Shown in pieces: positions 11,801 through 24,020 of a stretch of DNA of 64,000 nucleotides. Each line of letters opens with the position of its first letter. Position 1 is the first letter of the stretch. A program made the position numbers and the translations under genes. The notes beneath the pieces are model-generated. The model was not told where the DNA came from. It worked only from the letters and a program-made list of their open reading frames with translations, and made no database searches. Origin of the DNA: Rutidosis leptorrhynchoides (taxonomy: Eukaryota > Streptophyta > Magnoliopsida > Asterales > Asteraceae). The stretch lies in the NCBI RefSeq assembly GCF_046630445.1, contig NC_092338.1, positions 341,253,501-341,317,500 of the forward strand. Reading direction: 5' to 3'.

Positions 11801-14800
11801 TATAACACCCCGTTAAAAATTCCTTTAACGGAATGTTAACTCTGGTCCAGTGATTGGCTTGACTTCTACGTAACAGCAATATTTTACAGCGGAAGCAATT
11901 AATACCTGAGAATAAAACACGCAAAATGGATCAACAATAATGTTGAGTGAATCTACAGGTTTTAGGTAAACAATACAGTATATTTAAGAAATAATATTCC
12001 AAAAACGTTTATTAGTGGAAGACCACCAAGTTTTAATGTTACAAGTTTGTAGACAACACCGTGTCCCATTTCAAAAGTTTTTTGACACTACAATATCCAG
12101 TTTCAAATAATTGTAGACTATACCATGTCAAGTTTCAAATATTTGTAGACAATACCATGTCAAGTTTCAAATATTTGTTCGTAAACCACAGTTTTCAATA
12201 ACGTTGTATAGTATCTGAAAAACAGTTATCAGAAATTAGTTCAAGTTCATTGACCTCGAGATTTCAAATGTACAACTCCAAGTTGCGAAACGTATACATA
12301 ATCCATGAGCACCTGAATAATAGCAATGACCAGAGTATAAAATCCACTATACTCCCCTTTACCCCATAAAAATGTTATGAACTTGTATGAGTGTATCTAA
12401 TGTTCAAAGTAAATGCACCACAGTTATAAAGTAGGGTGAGGTTGTCAACCTAACGGATCCGTCCATCCAAATTGTGCTTACCCGATGGTATTAAAAGTAT
12501 TCAAGCTAGGGGCTTTGTGTACAAACTCAATATGTATATATAGTACTCGTGTCAACATAAAAGCATTTGAAAATGTAAGTACAATAGCGTGTATTCTCAT
12601 CCCTGAAAACATGTAAAAAGCGGGACTGTAGGCTCACCTTTGAATAAAGCTCGGATTGTAAAGTGGATAATTAACTCGTGCGATTTAGTAGAGAAGTGCA
12701 ACCTAAGTATACGTATTTAGGTTGGTCAACATATATGTCTTAAAAAAATGTGGTTTAATAGTATAAGTTGTCTTATTGCTCGACTCGACGCGTTTCGAAG
12801 TAAAAGTCAACATATAGTCAACTAGTTCATGCAAGTCAAACAAAGTCAAACAAAGTCAACCAAAGTCAAACTTGGTCAAAGTAGTCAACTAAGGTCAACA
12901 TCGGTAGTTTCATGTCAAATGTTGGTCAACATGTCAAACCTAAGTCAAACAACACGTTTTAGATCATAAATGGTCAATTTCACAATCACAGTTTATCGTC
13001 ATGCCTAAAGTTCATGTACATGTAGCAAACTTCGCATAATAGTTCATAGCTCAAAATTCATTCAAACATGGAAAACTTCAGATCATAAGTATACTTAAAA
13101 TTGATTCCAAAAAGTCCGGCCAGGGTCTCATACGATGTCTATAAGTCAGGAATCAAAAGGGGTACATTTGTGGTTTTCCAAATCAGTTTCTGACCGCGTA
13201 CCGATCTCGTATTGGCTATAACCGGAGCTAGGGACATGAATATCAAGCTAGGTCAGTGGCCATGGTTCAAGGACAATTCAAACTAACACATATCAAAATA
13301 TGAGCACTTTTTTTTAGCCAATTGGTACAGTTTATTCATGCAAGTTGGATAATCAATTTTCAGCTCAATTCAGAAATTACACAATCTATGGCTCTAGTGT
13401 GCCCAATGCATAAGGTTTCAGAGATTTCAATTAACTATCCATATGTCACATATCATGTCAAGATTCATATTCCAGAGACGTTCATGCTAATTCATTAAAC
13501 ACAAACCACAGAGTATAAAACAGAGAACAAGTTGCAGATTCGATCCTAGTTTAGCTAGTCACATTCGTACGCGATTATCTGAAGATCTAGATACAATTAT
13601 ACCATGATATCTACATGAAAAGTGAAGTACTTTTTGTGTAAATTTCAGATATGCAAAGCTTTAAACCCAGAAGTTAACACATTTTAGCATACAAGTCTGT
13701 TTTCATGCAAGTGCTGTAAAAATCCACATTTTCATTCGTTTAAGCATATTTCAAGTTATACTCAAGCAAATGACATGATATCCTAGTGAAATCTGAGTAT
13801 TTTTGAATTATATATCCAATGGTAATAATTTTACAAACCAATTCGTGACTTATCAAACCCATATTTCTGATCAAACAACAAAAACACAACGATAATTCAA
13901 ATTGATATAACTAGAGCATACGGAAACGAAATTAAGCGAATCCAAAGCCTAAAATTAATAGTTTTTCATGAGGAATCTAAATATCACATAATATCATGCA
14001 ATTGAAACATTCAAATTTCTGTCATCATCAAAAACAAATTCGTGATTTATTAAAAAACATGGCAATCGAGCAAATTAAAACATGTAATCGCGTACAATCA
14101 TCAAGACTCGAGCAATAGACATCATCTACTATGAAACTTCAATAAAAATCAGATTTAATAGAGTTAGGGTTCATATGATTTTACCTTGGATCATAAAATT
14201 GTTTATACCAATGCGTTGCTAGCGTTGTGAATTGCAATTCTTGTGTTGAAGACTTAATCTAAAAATTAGAAATCGATGGTGTTTGTGTGGGAATGATGAA
14301 TGACGAAGAAGAGGTAGGAGGAGGGAATCAGTCGACTGTATTAGGTTTACTGGTGAGGGTTTGTGTTTACTTGCTAAATTAAATCCCTTAAAGCCCTAGT
14401 TAAAATTGTTTCATGGACTAAAACAATTAAGTGACCCAAATTAGAAAATAAAAGGGAAGGGAAAGTCCAATCGGCCGAATGGGGCCCAAAGGGGTGCCCG
14501 GGCTCTCGTGTTGTCTAGTACTGCATAATCGTTGCTCGTTTCAAGTGCCGTTTAGACGTACCGAAGGCCCGGAACGCTAAACCGATCGTTAAAACGCAAC
14601 CAAACGTTTAATTTATTAAAAACCCAATAAATTAAATATTTTTAAAAAGTTAATAATTATTAAAATAATTATTAAAATAAACCTGAGCGTTTCGTTGCTC
14701 GAAAAGTAGTTATCCAAACCGTATCTTTTTTATCGTATTTATTTATCCAAAATATATATTCAAATTAATATTAACCCATATTAATTATCGTAACCCTCCA

Positions 14801-14908
14801 AGGATCAAGTACGTATTTAATACGCTTAAATACATAAAAGTTAAATATTAGCCGTTAAATCAACTAACAGAAGTTAACGGAAGTGACGGAAAAAGCAGGG
14901 TTGTTACA
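11801..14908 (-). mobile_element. 5' LTR of element T2 (3.1 kb)
   Basis: The termini are an imperfect inverted repeat, TATAACACCCC at the left and GGGTTGTTACA at the right, and the first base pair is probably a decayed TG. To the right lies copia RT sequence (K), so T2 entered K; the adjacent five bases are taaac. The other T2 end is not in the window, so the duplication cannot be checked. Inside are a 32-bp tandem duplication (12112-12175) and a cluster of GTCAA motifs. LTR style and primer suggest a Ty3 element, possibly Tekay-like. Confidence 0.65.
12806..12977 (-). promoter_or_regulatory. Cluster of 14 W-box cores in the T2 LTR
   Basis: GTCAA on the plus strand (TTGAC on the element strand) starts at 12806, 12817, 12835, 12845, 12855, 12865, 12875, 12884, 12894, 12914, 12925, 12933, 12944 and 12973. 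TTGAC is the core bound by WRKY factors. The run from 12835 to 12875 is spaced by exactly 10 bp, one helical turn. Confidence 0.55.
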
Positions 14909-15377
14909 TAAACGAAGCAAACGCCAAAAACATTCGAATAGCCTCTAGTCTAGCAATCAGAGCATAAACCTCATCATAATCTATTTTCGAAATCTGCTGA
15001 TAACCTCTAACAACCAATCTTTCTTTGTTCCGGATCACGATACCTTGGTCATCTTTCTTTTTTTTTTAAAACCCACTTCAGGTCATACGGTTTACAACCT
15101 TATGGTGGAATCACCAAACGCCAAACACCCAAATGATTGAACTGTTGTAGTTCTTCCTGCATAGCTGAAACCCACTCATCATACTACAATGCATCTTTGA
15201 CGTCTTCAGGTTCGATTTGCGACACGAAGCAACAATGCGCATTCTTGAAGATTCTTCCGGTCTGATTTAAATGAGTAAAAAAAGCAGTAATAACATTAGC
15301 AGAGGGTGTTACACGTTCATCTGAAGTAGAAGATCCACCTGTCTGAGCACCTGAAACACCTGCATGGTCAAATATAT
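14909..15377 (-). pseudogene. Copia reverse transcriptase fragment of element K
   Basis: Read on the minus strand from 15377, the frame shows WVSAMQEELQQFNH, the KWVFK-type segment and the YDEVYALIARLEAIR segment, all hallmarks of the N-terminal part of copia RT. In-frame stops and a T-run frameshift near 15060 break it. The sequence stops at 14909, where the T2 LTR interrupts it, before the catalytic region. It is the continuation of the integrase piece at 34373-35410, separated by element E; the tatat duplication at 15373-15377 and 34368-34372 shows they were once adjacent. Confidence 0.85.
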
Positions 15378-17239
15378 TGATGATTGCAGCGGTGTATACG
15401 AAATAGTATTATTTTTAATACGAAATATGACGAAATATGATACAAGTTTTATTAATTTACGGATGGAATATACCTAAACCTTGCTACAACACTATAGGCA
15501 GTGTACGTAATCGTAGAGTAGTATAGTTTTTAGTAAGTCCGGTTCGTTCCACAGGGAGCTATTGATAACGTACTATATTTTTATACAACTATATTTATAT
15601 AAAATATATATAATTATAAGTAGTAATATTATTATAAAAGGGGGGTTTTACCATTTAATGACCGGTTTGTCGATTTTATATTTTTAAGCGTAAAGATAAA
15701 TGACGATAATTAAAAGTGCGATGAGAAATACAATAAAAGAATTATGCTTATTTAAACTTCCGTAATCATGATGTTTGACATTTTGATTTTAATTTATTTC
15801 TCTGGGTTAATTGTCCTTTGTCCTGATTTATTTGATACCTATCTGATTTTGTTCATAATAGTCCATCGGTCATAATTATAAAATGCTCGTCAAATTAACC
15901 TTATTTCCGAAGTCAAATATTCCAACTAATTAGGGATTTAAAATGTAACAAGGTTTTACTACTTTGTTAATAATTACACCAGGTTATCGACTGCGTGTAA
16001 TTCAAGGTTTTAATACTTTGTTAACAATTACACCAATTACCCTTGTATGTAATCCACCCCTGTTTTAATTAGTCCATGATATATTAATTTATCCACTTGG
16101 CCAAAATGAATAATCAATTACCCAATCCAATTGATTAATTAAATGATTGTAAACGATGTCGTATAAACGTCACTAAATAGGACATTTGTAATCATTTTAA
16201 TAATTATTAGATTAACTAATTTGAAGATAGGTTCGACAGGTTCCAATGAGTTGTCATTCACTTAGACAATACCCCCCACCTATTAATAGTCAATAGTTCA
16301 ATGTTCACAAGTGTTGGTCTTTTGTCCAAACCCTAATTATGGTACAAAATCCAATAGCCCCGTCTTTAATATTTAGTCTAACATCACGATTACTTCGGCT
16401 TAAATAAGCATAATAATAATTTAGTTACGAGACATTAATTTAAAAAGGAAGAATATAGCTTACAGTGATTATTTATCGCGTAGCGTTACATGGACAGAGT
16501 TTCGACTTTAAAACCCGTAAAACATTTCTTACAATAACCCAACTAAACCATAACTTTATTATTAAAATTAACTTAAATTAAAATTATAATATAAATATAT
16601 ATTACATAAGAGAGAAAGAAATATATGAAGGTGTGCTTGAACTTGTCCGAAAATGTGGCAATTTATAGACTTGGCCAGGATTCCTCATCCATGCGATAGC
16701 ATGGAAATTGTGCTTCCAGGCCATGCGATCGCATGGCCGCCTTTGAACAGCTAATTTGCTTTTGTTTGCTAGCTTGTCGACGCTATATTTTAATATATAA
16801 TATAATATATATAATTATATATATATATTAAATTATATTCATGTGCATAGTTGACTTGTAATTTTAGGTCTGTTGTCTCGCGCATTGATGCTCGGTTTAT
16901 GTCTCAATTTCGAATTTTCGAACGTCTATTTGTGTGCTTAGATATCTTGTACTTTGCGGTTCGCAACTTGTAATTTGCACAAAAAATTATTTTCCTTAAC
17001 TCCCAAAATCCGCACAAGTCTTTAACTCACTTTTAGTGGCATTTTTAAGTGCACTATAGCTTTAGTGGCACTTTTCCAGTTTTAGTGACACTTTTTCTTC
17101 AATTCTTTAATCTTCGTGCTCCGTCTTCGCATTTATTTATTTAAATGATTACAACTTAAAAATAGAAAAAATATAACTAAAAACTTTACATATTGGGATG
17201 ATATTGCGACTAAATATATGTTCATTTGGAGCACTATCA
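15378..17239 (-). mobile_element. 3' LTR of element E
   Basis: The minus strand reads TGATAGTGCTCC to CTGCAATCATCA. It lacks the long (AT)n run of the other LTR and shows several further indels against it, so the lengths differ (1862 against 1992 bp). The TATA box (TATAAAT on the minus strand) is at 16661-16667. Confidence 0.9.
16690..16735. promoter_or_regulatory. Paired palindromes in the E 3' LTR
   Basis: CATGCGATAGCATG at 16690-16703 and CATGCGATCGCATG at 16722-16735 start 32 bp apart. The nearer edge is 22 bp upstream (element strand) of the TATA box at 16661-16667. Confidence 0.85.
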
Positions 17240-17243
17240 AATA

Positions 17244-17276
17244 TCCCCACACTTGAACGTTGCTTGTCCTCAAGCA
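17244..17276 (-). promoter_or_regulatory. Terminal stem-loop and polypurine tract of E
   Basis: On the minus strand TGCTTG-AGGA-CAAGCA (perfect six-base stem, 17261-17276) is followed by ACGTTC and the purine box AAGTGTGGGGA, close to the LTR edge at 17239. Confidence 0.75.
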
Positions 17277-18262
17277 ATACAGAACTTGAAATTAAATCAC
17301 ACTTCACTCGAATCACTTTTTTTTATTCTCACACTTTATACATCAGTGATTTTGATACGGCGGTATAAACAATGATAGTAACGATGTGGCTTACAGTCCC
17401 ACATGACTATAAAAATTTAGATCCTTTAAGGAAATTGGATCTTTATGAAAACATTTGATATTTTGAAAATTCATTCTAGCTTTTACCCTAGATAAGTTTT
17501 CCGGAATAACCCTTCACCGGTGTTTGCAAAATGTTTTTGTGGGTTTTAGATTTGAAAATTTTAGCTCAAAACTTGCGGTCTTGTGTCACCCACTTGCTAA
17601 CCTTGTATTAGGAAAGCAAAACGTCCAGTATACTTGCTCTGTATATTACCTTTCGGTAAACTACCGTCCGGTTGTAAAGGAAAGCGTTGAACAAGCAACT
17701 GTTAAGGCAATGTCTAATGACATGCAGATGTTCGTGGTCCACAACGTGTTGGATGCAATTACGGTTGACACCCGATTTGGTTCAGGTGACCTAATGAATT
17801 CCGGTGAATTCTTAGGATTTTACGTTCAATGGTAATGAACGCATTGAAAATGAGTTTTCAGAAAACAAATCGGTTTTAATTTGATCAAAATATTTTCTCG
17901 TTCAAGCTCGAGTTTAGATATCATTTGAATTCCATGAGTTTGTAATTCTCAATCTTTAAGGTCAATCTCAAGGATTGAGTAATATTAGGCTTAAAAGCTG
18001 ATTTTTAATCTTTAAGGAGATTATCCTTTTTGGGGGTCTGATTCATTAGTCTTATCAAGCTAATTTGCATGGCGCCCTCCCCATTTTACGAGACAAATCC
18101 TCTCATGGTTAGGATAAGTCTGACCACTTGGCGACCCTGTTTGATGCTGAGGTCCATGGATTTCCTGCTGATTTTAGAGATGACTTTTCTAGATTTTTCG
18201 TCAACCTACAGCTGGTCTGGACGACAACTTCCCGACCTAAATCAAGAAGCGCGTCTTTTTCA

Positions 18263-18277
18263 GAAGACTTTACTTCC
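18263..18277 (-). promoter_or_regulatory. TAAAGT-loop hairpin of E
   Basis: On the minus strand GGAAG-TAAAGT-CTTC forms the hairpin seen in A at 6489-6504, with the last pair lost. It holds the same position in the 3' region. Confidence 0.4.
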
Positions 18278-18675
18278 TTTTAATGATGGAATTGATTCAT
18301 CGTGTAGATCCATCTTTACATTCATTTATATTACAGTAAACTGGGTAAAACTGATTAGTATCGTCCAAAGCAAAAGTACCTACAATAATCTTTACAAAAA
18401 CATGTGATAGATAATTTTTAATTGAATAACTTGGTACATTCTCCCCACACTTGGCTTTTTTATGCGTCTTTTTATTTCTAATAAATAAATTCAAGCGTTT
18501 GAGGTTGTTTCTCAATTTATGTCCTCTTTTTAGGGTAAAAATAATTTCGGTATTAACACCTAGTTTTATCGTTCATAAATATGTATAAACAAGATTTTGA
18601 ATTCATTTAGTTGAAAAATTTTCGAATTTTCATAAAAATAAGCCAAGTATAAACCCGAGAGAATTTATAACCCTT

Positions 18676-18713
18676 ACCCACACTTGAGATCATGCAATGC
18701 CCTCATTTGCATG
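18676..18713 (-). promoter_or_regulatory. Internal stem-loop plus polypurine box of E
   Basis: On the minus strand arms CATGCAAATG and CATTGCATG (one unpaired base) flank AGGG. After ATCTC comes AAGTGTGGGT. This is the E copy of the module at 5937-5976 in A. Confidence 0.65.
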
Positions 18714-19372
18714 AAATCAGGCTATAATTATAAATTCGTGAGGTTGATTAGTGTAGAAAAGTGATTAAAGATACCTAGTTTCTAATTACAAAGCTCGTCG
18801 AATGATAGATGGCGTTCCTCATCGTTCATTCTTTTTGTTGTTTTATCACACATTTTTTTCTTCAAAAACTGTTGCTTTTCTGAACTGTTTGCTAATCTTT
18901 GAAAATGCATTGTTTTACCCTATTTTGTACATAACATAATATACAAACATATATATACATATTTTTGAAGTTTGGTATATAACCCCACGTTCATATAATA
19001 TTTTTGGCATACTTTAGATCAATAATATTAAAATAATGATAACAAAATTTTTTGCCCCGTCCTTGGGTAAAGTAATTTCGATTCCATGACCTAGTCTTTA
19101 ACTTACGACGAATTTTAGAAATCATTTTTTAAACTTAATGAAATAAAGTAAATTTTGTTTTTAAATTTCACACAAAACTTAAATTTAAAAAGCATATTAA
19201 TTTCATATAAAACCTATAAAATAAAATAAAATCAGAATGGGGGGAGAAAACTAGTTCTTTAGTGTCTGCTAGCGGAAAAGACCAATCGAATTCCATTCAC
19301 GGAACTACATGAGAACAGAACAATTAACTCTAGACAGCATTTTTTTCTTATAACATTTGAATCTCCCCACAC

Positions 19373-20581
19373 TTAGGTAGATGTGGTGTTGAAATTTTGA
19401 TTAACTTCATCATCAATTTCTTTTGGACCATAATCAACTTGCATATCTGTGACTTTTGCTTTAAGCCGTTGGTCGGATTTCTGTGTAATTTCCACAAATT
19501 TAACTAGTTTCGCCTTTTCTTTAGGCGATAGATTAGATACTAACTGGTTACATGACTTAAAGTTCCCCTTGGTTCTAGCATCGCGAATCCGTTTGATAAG
19601 TTTCTTCATTGAACTGTTAATAACGAGATCATTTAATTTCGTATCAACAACGGGTTTTTTTGTTATCAAGTCATCATTAGGTGTTACTTTATCGTCCCCA
19701 CACTTAGGCGTTTTATTATTGCTAAGCACTACCGTTGGAGTTGGTAAAACAACATGGTTCTTACCAATCATCTTTATTGGTTCAACGGTTTTGGTTGGTG
19801 GAGATTTAGACTTTCGAATCATAAAGGTGATCGATTTTTCACCATTACTAAGTGTCATTTTACCCTCTCTTACATTAAATAACGCCCCGGTAGACGCTAA
19901 GAATGGTCGACCTAAAATTAGAGGAATGTTTGAGTCCTCTTCTATGTCAATGACAATAAATTCGACTAGAAATGTTAAATTACCTACTTGAACGGGTAGG
20001 TTGTCAGCAATTCCAACTGGGTGCTTAATGGTTTGATCAAGGAGTCGAACACTCATTTTCGTTGGACTTAACTCACCTACTCCTAATCTCTTATATAATG
20101 AAAGAGGCATAACACTCACACTTGCACCTAAATCTGCTAGTGCATCATACATGACACAATTACTAAGTAGACAAGGAACAATAAATTCACCCGGATCACC
20201 CAACCTGGGTGGAAGTTTCGGTGGAACTATTTTTACCGGGTTTACTTTTATAGTTTTTGTTTCTTGTACTTTATTATTCTTCTTCTTGTTCCCAAAGGAA
20301 TCACAAACTTTATTACCTATCACTTGCTCATACTCAACTCCTTTTCTTGGAAACGGGATAGGTGGTCTGTATGGTGCCACCACTGGCTTTACATACTCGG
20401 GTGGTGGTGGTGTTGTAACTTCTTTATTGTTACTCACATATAAAACCTTCCCTTCTTCTGGTGCTGGTTTTTCAGAATTTGTTGACACCATATTAACATT
20501 TTCATTCCAAGGTTTTACTTCAGTATCACTCGGTAGCTTTCCTTGCTCCCTCTCACTCATCACGCTAGCAAGAGTACCTAC
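19373..20581 (-). pseudogene. Aspartic protease and C-terminal tail of element E
   Basis: The frame runs leftwards from the G insertion at 20586 and stays open to a stop at 19373-19375, about 400 codons. It starts in the gag C-terminus (VMSEREQGKLPSDTE, typical of Athila-like gag ends) and has a Pro-rich linker. The retroviral-type protease follows, with ADLGASVSVMPLSLY around the catalytic Asp and LILGRPFLAS after the flap. A Lys-rich tail then ends in NFNTTST and a stop, where an autonomous element would continue into RT. The first 15 residues of the open frame are LTR sequence of G and not part of this gene. The gene itself is severed from its gag half at 29525. Confidence 0.85.
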
Positions 20582-20875
20582 ATGTTTGTAACATCCCGTT
20601 TTTCCCGTACGTATTGAAAGGTACATACTTAATCATTTGTACGCTTATAACTCGTTAGCTTATGCGTAAATGTATGAATATATGTGTAGATAAATATATA
20701 TGTATACTTGATAATGTGTGCATATGTAAGTCTATATGTGGGGTTTGATAGCGTTTAGTCTTGTGAGACTGTTGTAGAAGGCTAGGTGAATATAGGATGC
20801 GGGTTTGGAATGTACAAATTAAATAAAGTAGAAATTTGGTTAAGTTGGTCGAGCTGCCCAGATACAGCGTTAGGC

Positions 20876-20994
20876 CGCGCCGCGACAAAGTGGTCCGCGC
20901 CGCGGCAAAGCAAGCAAACCAGGAACAGAAGTTGAGTTAAGAAGGGTCAATTTTTATGTTGTATGTCGCGCCGCGACGAACAGGCCGCGCCGCG
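20876..20994. promoter_or_regulatory. Four CGCGCCGCG dyads in the G LTR
   Basis: CGCGCCGCG starts at 20876, 20896, 20967 and 20986, i.e. two pairs at 20- and 19-bp spacing. The third is extended to a perfect GTCGCG-C-CGCGAC dyad. The surroundings are AT-rich. The same sites recur in the 3' LTR from about 27684. Confidence 0.7.
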
Positions 20995-21767
20995 GCAATT
21001 CTGCTGGACAGGTTCCGAACTTAGATCTTTTTAAGAGATTTTGAAGGGCAATTTGGTAATTTGACATATGGATCAGATTGGAGCATTAAATCTGCACCAC
21101 TAGTTCATTTAATTCAAATTCTTTTCCCTTTTCTTTCTATTTTCTCTCCCAAAACTTAAAACTCAATTGAATTAAAGGTGAGATTTGAGAGTGAAGGATT
21201 GAGGGTTGATCTTTGGAGCAAGAATTAAAGTTGTTCCTCTTGTCTCTAGCTACCCGTTGATAGTCTAGGTAAGTTCTAACTCTAAATTTGGTTAATGGCT
21301 AGGGTTTTGGTTACTAGAGACTTGTATGACCCATTTGGGGTTAAAATGGGTGAACTTGGGTTATGTGGGTGAAAGGAACTCTTAAATAGCTATAACCTAG
21401 GGTTTGGCCTTATGATTTAAGATTTGTAAGTATTAATGGTGTTGTTAAGTTTTAAAACACTTGTTTAATGTAGAAAGAGTGTTAAAATGGGTCAAAAGGG
21501 GTAATGTTGACCTAGTTTGGGTGAAATGGGTATGAATTACCCTAAGTTGCGATTAATTAATGTTAGTAGACTTAAATCACTAGCTTTAGTGATTTAATAT
21601 GAGTCTTGGCCATTTATGGGCGGTTTTGAGGTAGGTGAGCTATTTAATGCAAATGGGTCATTAAATGCTCAAGTGATATGTGGTGTGGTAAGTTCCACTA
21701 GTTGTGTAATTAAATGTGTACTTATGTATTAGGTACGTTGCCTTGAAGTTTTGAAAGTGCATAATCA

Positions 21768-22091
21768 TCACCGAAGTGTTAAGGTGAGTGGAATAATTAT
21801 ATGCGTGCATATATGATGTATTTATTTGTGTAGTTGAGTTGTGAAGTGTCGATGTGTTAAGACACCACTCCTCACGTGGCGAGTGAAGTGTCAAAGTGTT
21901 AAGACACCACTCGGGAGTGAAGTATCGATGTGTTAAGATGACACTCCGAGAGATGTAACGAGTGAAGTGTCGATGTGCTAAGACACCACTCGGGGTGAAG
22001 TGTCGAAGTGTTAAGGCACCACCCGGGGTGAAGTATCGACGTATTAAGATGCCACCCGTGGGGTTAGTGTACGAAGTGTTAAGTGCACTAA
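21768..22091 (+). repeat. Array of eight hairpins with a constant 10-nt loop in the G LTR
   Basis: A loop close to GAWGTGTTAA recurs eight times, each between complementary arms: TCACC/GGTGA (21768-21787), GTGTC/GACAC (21846-21865, 21888-21907, 21967-21986), GTATC/GATGA (21922-21941, outer pair lost), GTGTC/GGCAC (22000-22019, one wobble), GTATC/GATGC (22033-22052, one wobble) and TTAGTGTAC/GTGCACTAA (22064-22091). The same array lies in the 3' LTR at about 28570-28900. Confidence 0.75.
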
Positions 22092-22664
22092 TGGTTGTTA
22101 TGAACTCCGACGGTCTTTAAACACCGTTCCCTCGTTCGTTTGGTTAACCATGGTTGTGTGTGTGTGGATTGTAGCATATTATATTGTTTAAACTATATGC
22201 TATTGTTATGCTAGCTCGTACGATGGAAGGTTTAGTGATATACTTGCGATGGTATGATTATTTATAATGCTAGCATGTATGCGGTAAATGCGTAAGTGAT
22301 TGCAAGTAAGTAGGTTGTATATGTAAACGTATAATTGTTGCACTCACTAAGCATTAGCTTACCCCTCTCGTTGTTTATCTTTTTAGATGCAGGTGTGGAC
22401 AAGGGCAAGGGGGTTGTTGGGCATTAGGTGTCCCTTGATGATGTTATGTTGGAGCTTTTGTAAGTTGGCCTAGCGTTTTGGGTAGTTTAGTCCCAAACCA
22501 TGCTCGATGTGTTGTTTAGTTTAAAACTATCATTTTTGTATTGGTCAAACTTGTATCACATTCGTTAATGGCCTTTGTGCCTTTTGTAAACACTAAACTT
22601 GTTGTATGTTTTAACGAAACGTGTGGAATGGTTTACATATTTAATTGGCGCGTAAATGTGTATT

Positions 22665-22945
22665 TAATTGGGAATTGTTAGTGCTTTGGTTATGTGAACT
22701 AACCTCGTACTAATTGATTTGTGTTGTGTTTAGCAATCATCAAGCGAGATAGACGTTGTACTAGCAAGTTAATGCGACGTGCTCGCGTAACAATGATTAG
22801 CTACCATTGTTACGGGTGTAAATCATGTCAAACAAGTAATGTACGACGATTGTTGAGTAGGATGGAGTAGTGTGAGGTATACGTATATGCATACGTGTTA
22901 TGTCCTTTTGTTTCGTTCGTTGTTTAATCTTTTCTGTTTTATAGA
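22665..22945 (+). other. G leader without a primer site
   Basis: Between the truncated 5' LTR and gag no TGGTATCAGAGC-type primer site is present. The leader phrase agcaatcatcaagcgagatag remains. A deletion or rearrangement removed the LTR end and the primer site, so this copy could not prime its own reverse transcription. Confidence 0.55.
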
Positions 22946-24020
22946 ATGAAGATGAGAAACGGACACGACACCGAAAATGGGGGCACTAGTGAGGACGCCG
23001 AGTTGACGGCCAAGATTGAGGCCATTCTTAAAAGTCAAAAGGCGGAGTACCTTGTGGATATCAAGAAGATGTTCCGAGACTCAATTGACGAGCAATTGGT
23101 CAATGTAGTCAAAGAACAAGTTAAGGCCGTCCTACATGAAGATAATGTGGGAAGACGTGACTTTTTCTATAAGAACTTTAAGGATGCTCAACCACCTACT
23201 TTTGAGGGCGAAAGAGACCCGTTAAAGAGTGCCCGGTGGATTTCCGATATGGAGGGGGCCTTTTGAACTTGTGAATGCCCGATTGATAAAAAGATAAGGT
23301 AAGGTTGTAGCATGCTAAGAGGTGATGCGAAGCTATGGTGGGATGCAAAAATCCAAGTTTATGGCGAGGAACAATGCATGGATTTTACTTGGGATGAGTT
23401 CAAAACGGAGTTCTTCCAAGAGTACCAAACTTCGGCCGATCTTACTAGGCTTAAGGACGAGTTGCATTCCTTGAGGCAAGGGTCGATGGATTTGAATACT
23501 CTTAAATCCGTTTACTTGTCAAAAACTCAATTTTGCCCGGAGTATGTCGGGAATGATAAAATGTTGAAGGAAGACTTTTACCGAATCTTGAATGATAATT
23601 ATCAAGAGAAGATAAGCGTGAATGTGGTGAAGAGTTTTGATGAGTTGTTTGATATGGCCAAAGGTTTCGAGTCGCTCATCTTGAGAAAGAGTGGCTTTAC
23701 CTTCGGCAAAAAGAAGTTTGAAGCTACTAGTCATTCTAACTTTTCTAACAAGAAGCACACGAAGGGCTCCGAGGGTGTTGGTAGTGTTAAGAAGGGTGCT
23801 TCCGGTGATTTTACTTATGCTTGCTACAGTTGTGGGCAAAGGGGGCACATGGCTCATGAGTGCCCGAAACAATCAACCACAACTAAGCTTACTTGTTTTA
23901 ATTGCGGTAAAGAAGGGCATAAGAGGCCGAAGTGTCCCGACTTGCGGGGTGATCATGTTAAGAGGTTAGAGAAGGCGGCGGGCACGGCTAAGGGGCAGAA
24001 TTATTTGATGACCAATGATG
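22946..24020 (+). pseudogene. gag: gag of element G
   Basis: The frame starts at the ATG at 22946 and continues in one frame, with TGA at 23264 and TAA at 23300. The retrotransposon gag core includes FDGERDP-like [30 protein letters not shown] and a segment with FLQEY-like [17 protein letters not shown]. Two CCHC zinc knuckles follow ([14 protein letters not shown] near 23820 and [14 protein letters not shown] near 23895), which bind RNA in nucleocapsids. Gag and pol share one frame, as usual in this lineage. Confidence 0.88.

Larger units (their letters stand above)
17277..19372 (-). mobile_element. 3' untranslated region of element E
   Basis: No gene belongs to the element strand. Purine boxes of the AAGTGTGGGG type occur at 18442-18454, 18676-18688, 19364-19376 and, inside the protease tail, 19695-19707. 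The open frame on the plus strand at 17524-17835 is antisense to the element and matches the one at 7026-7337 in A. The 18069-18407 frame is not supported by anything. Confidence 0.65.
20587..22664 (+). mobile_element. 5' LTR of element G (3' end lost)
   Basis: It starts TGTAACATCCC. It matches the 3' LTR until tgtatt at 22664 and then diverges. The last 47 bp present in the 3' LTR, which should end GGGTTGTTTCA, are missing here. Confidence 0.9.

Noticed and set aside
18069-18407. 112-codon open frame in the E 3' region
   Set aside because: No counterpart frame in the related region of A and no motif, so chance openness is likely.
19449-20591. Plus-strand open frames opposite the E protease
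   Set aside because: They are antisense shadows of the protease frame with no motif of their own.
21841-22090. CRISPR-like array because of regular repeats
   Set aside because: The units are LTR hairpins in a plant element. Spacers are the hairpin arms and no cas genes exist.
23519-23872. Minus-strand open frame inside G gag
   Set aside because: It is a shadow of gag. The frames at 24206-24403, 24911-25147 and 26256-26537 are rejected for the same reason.
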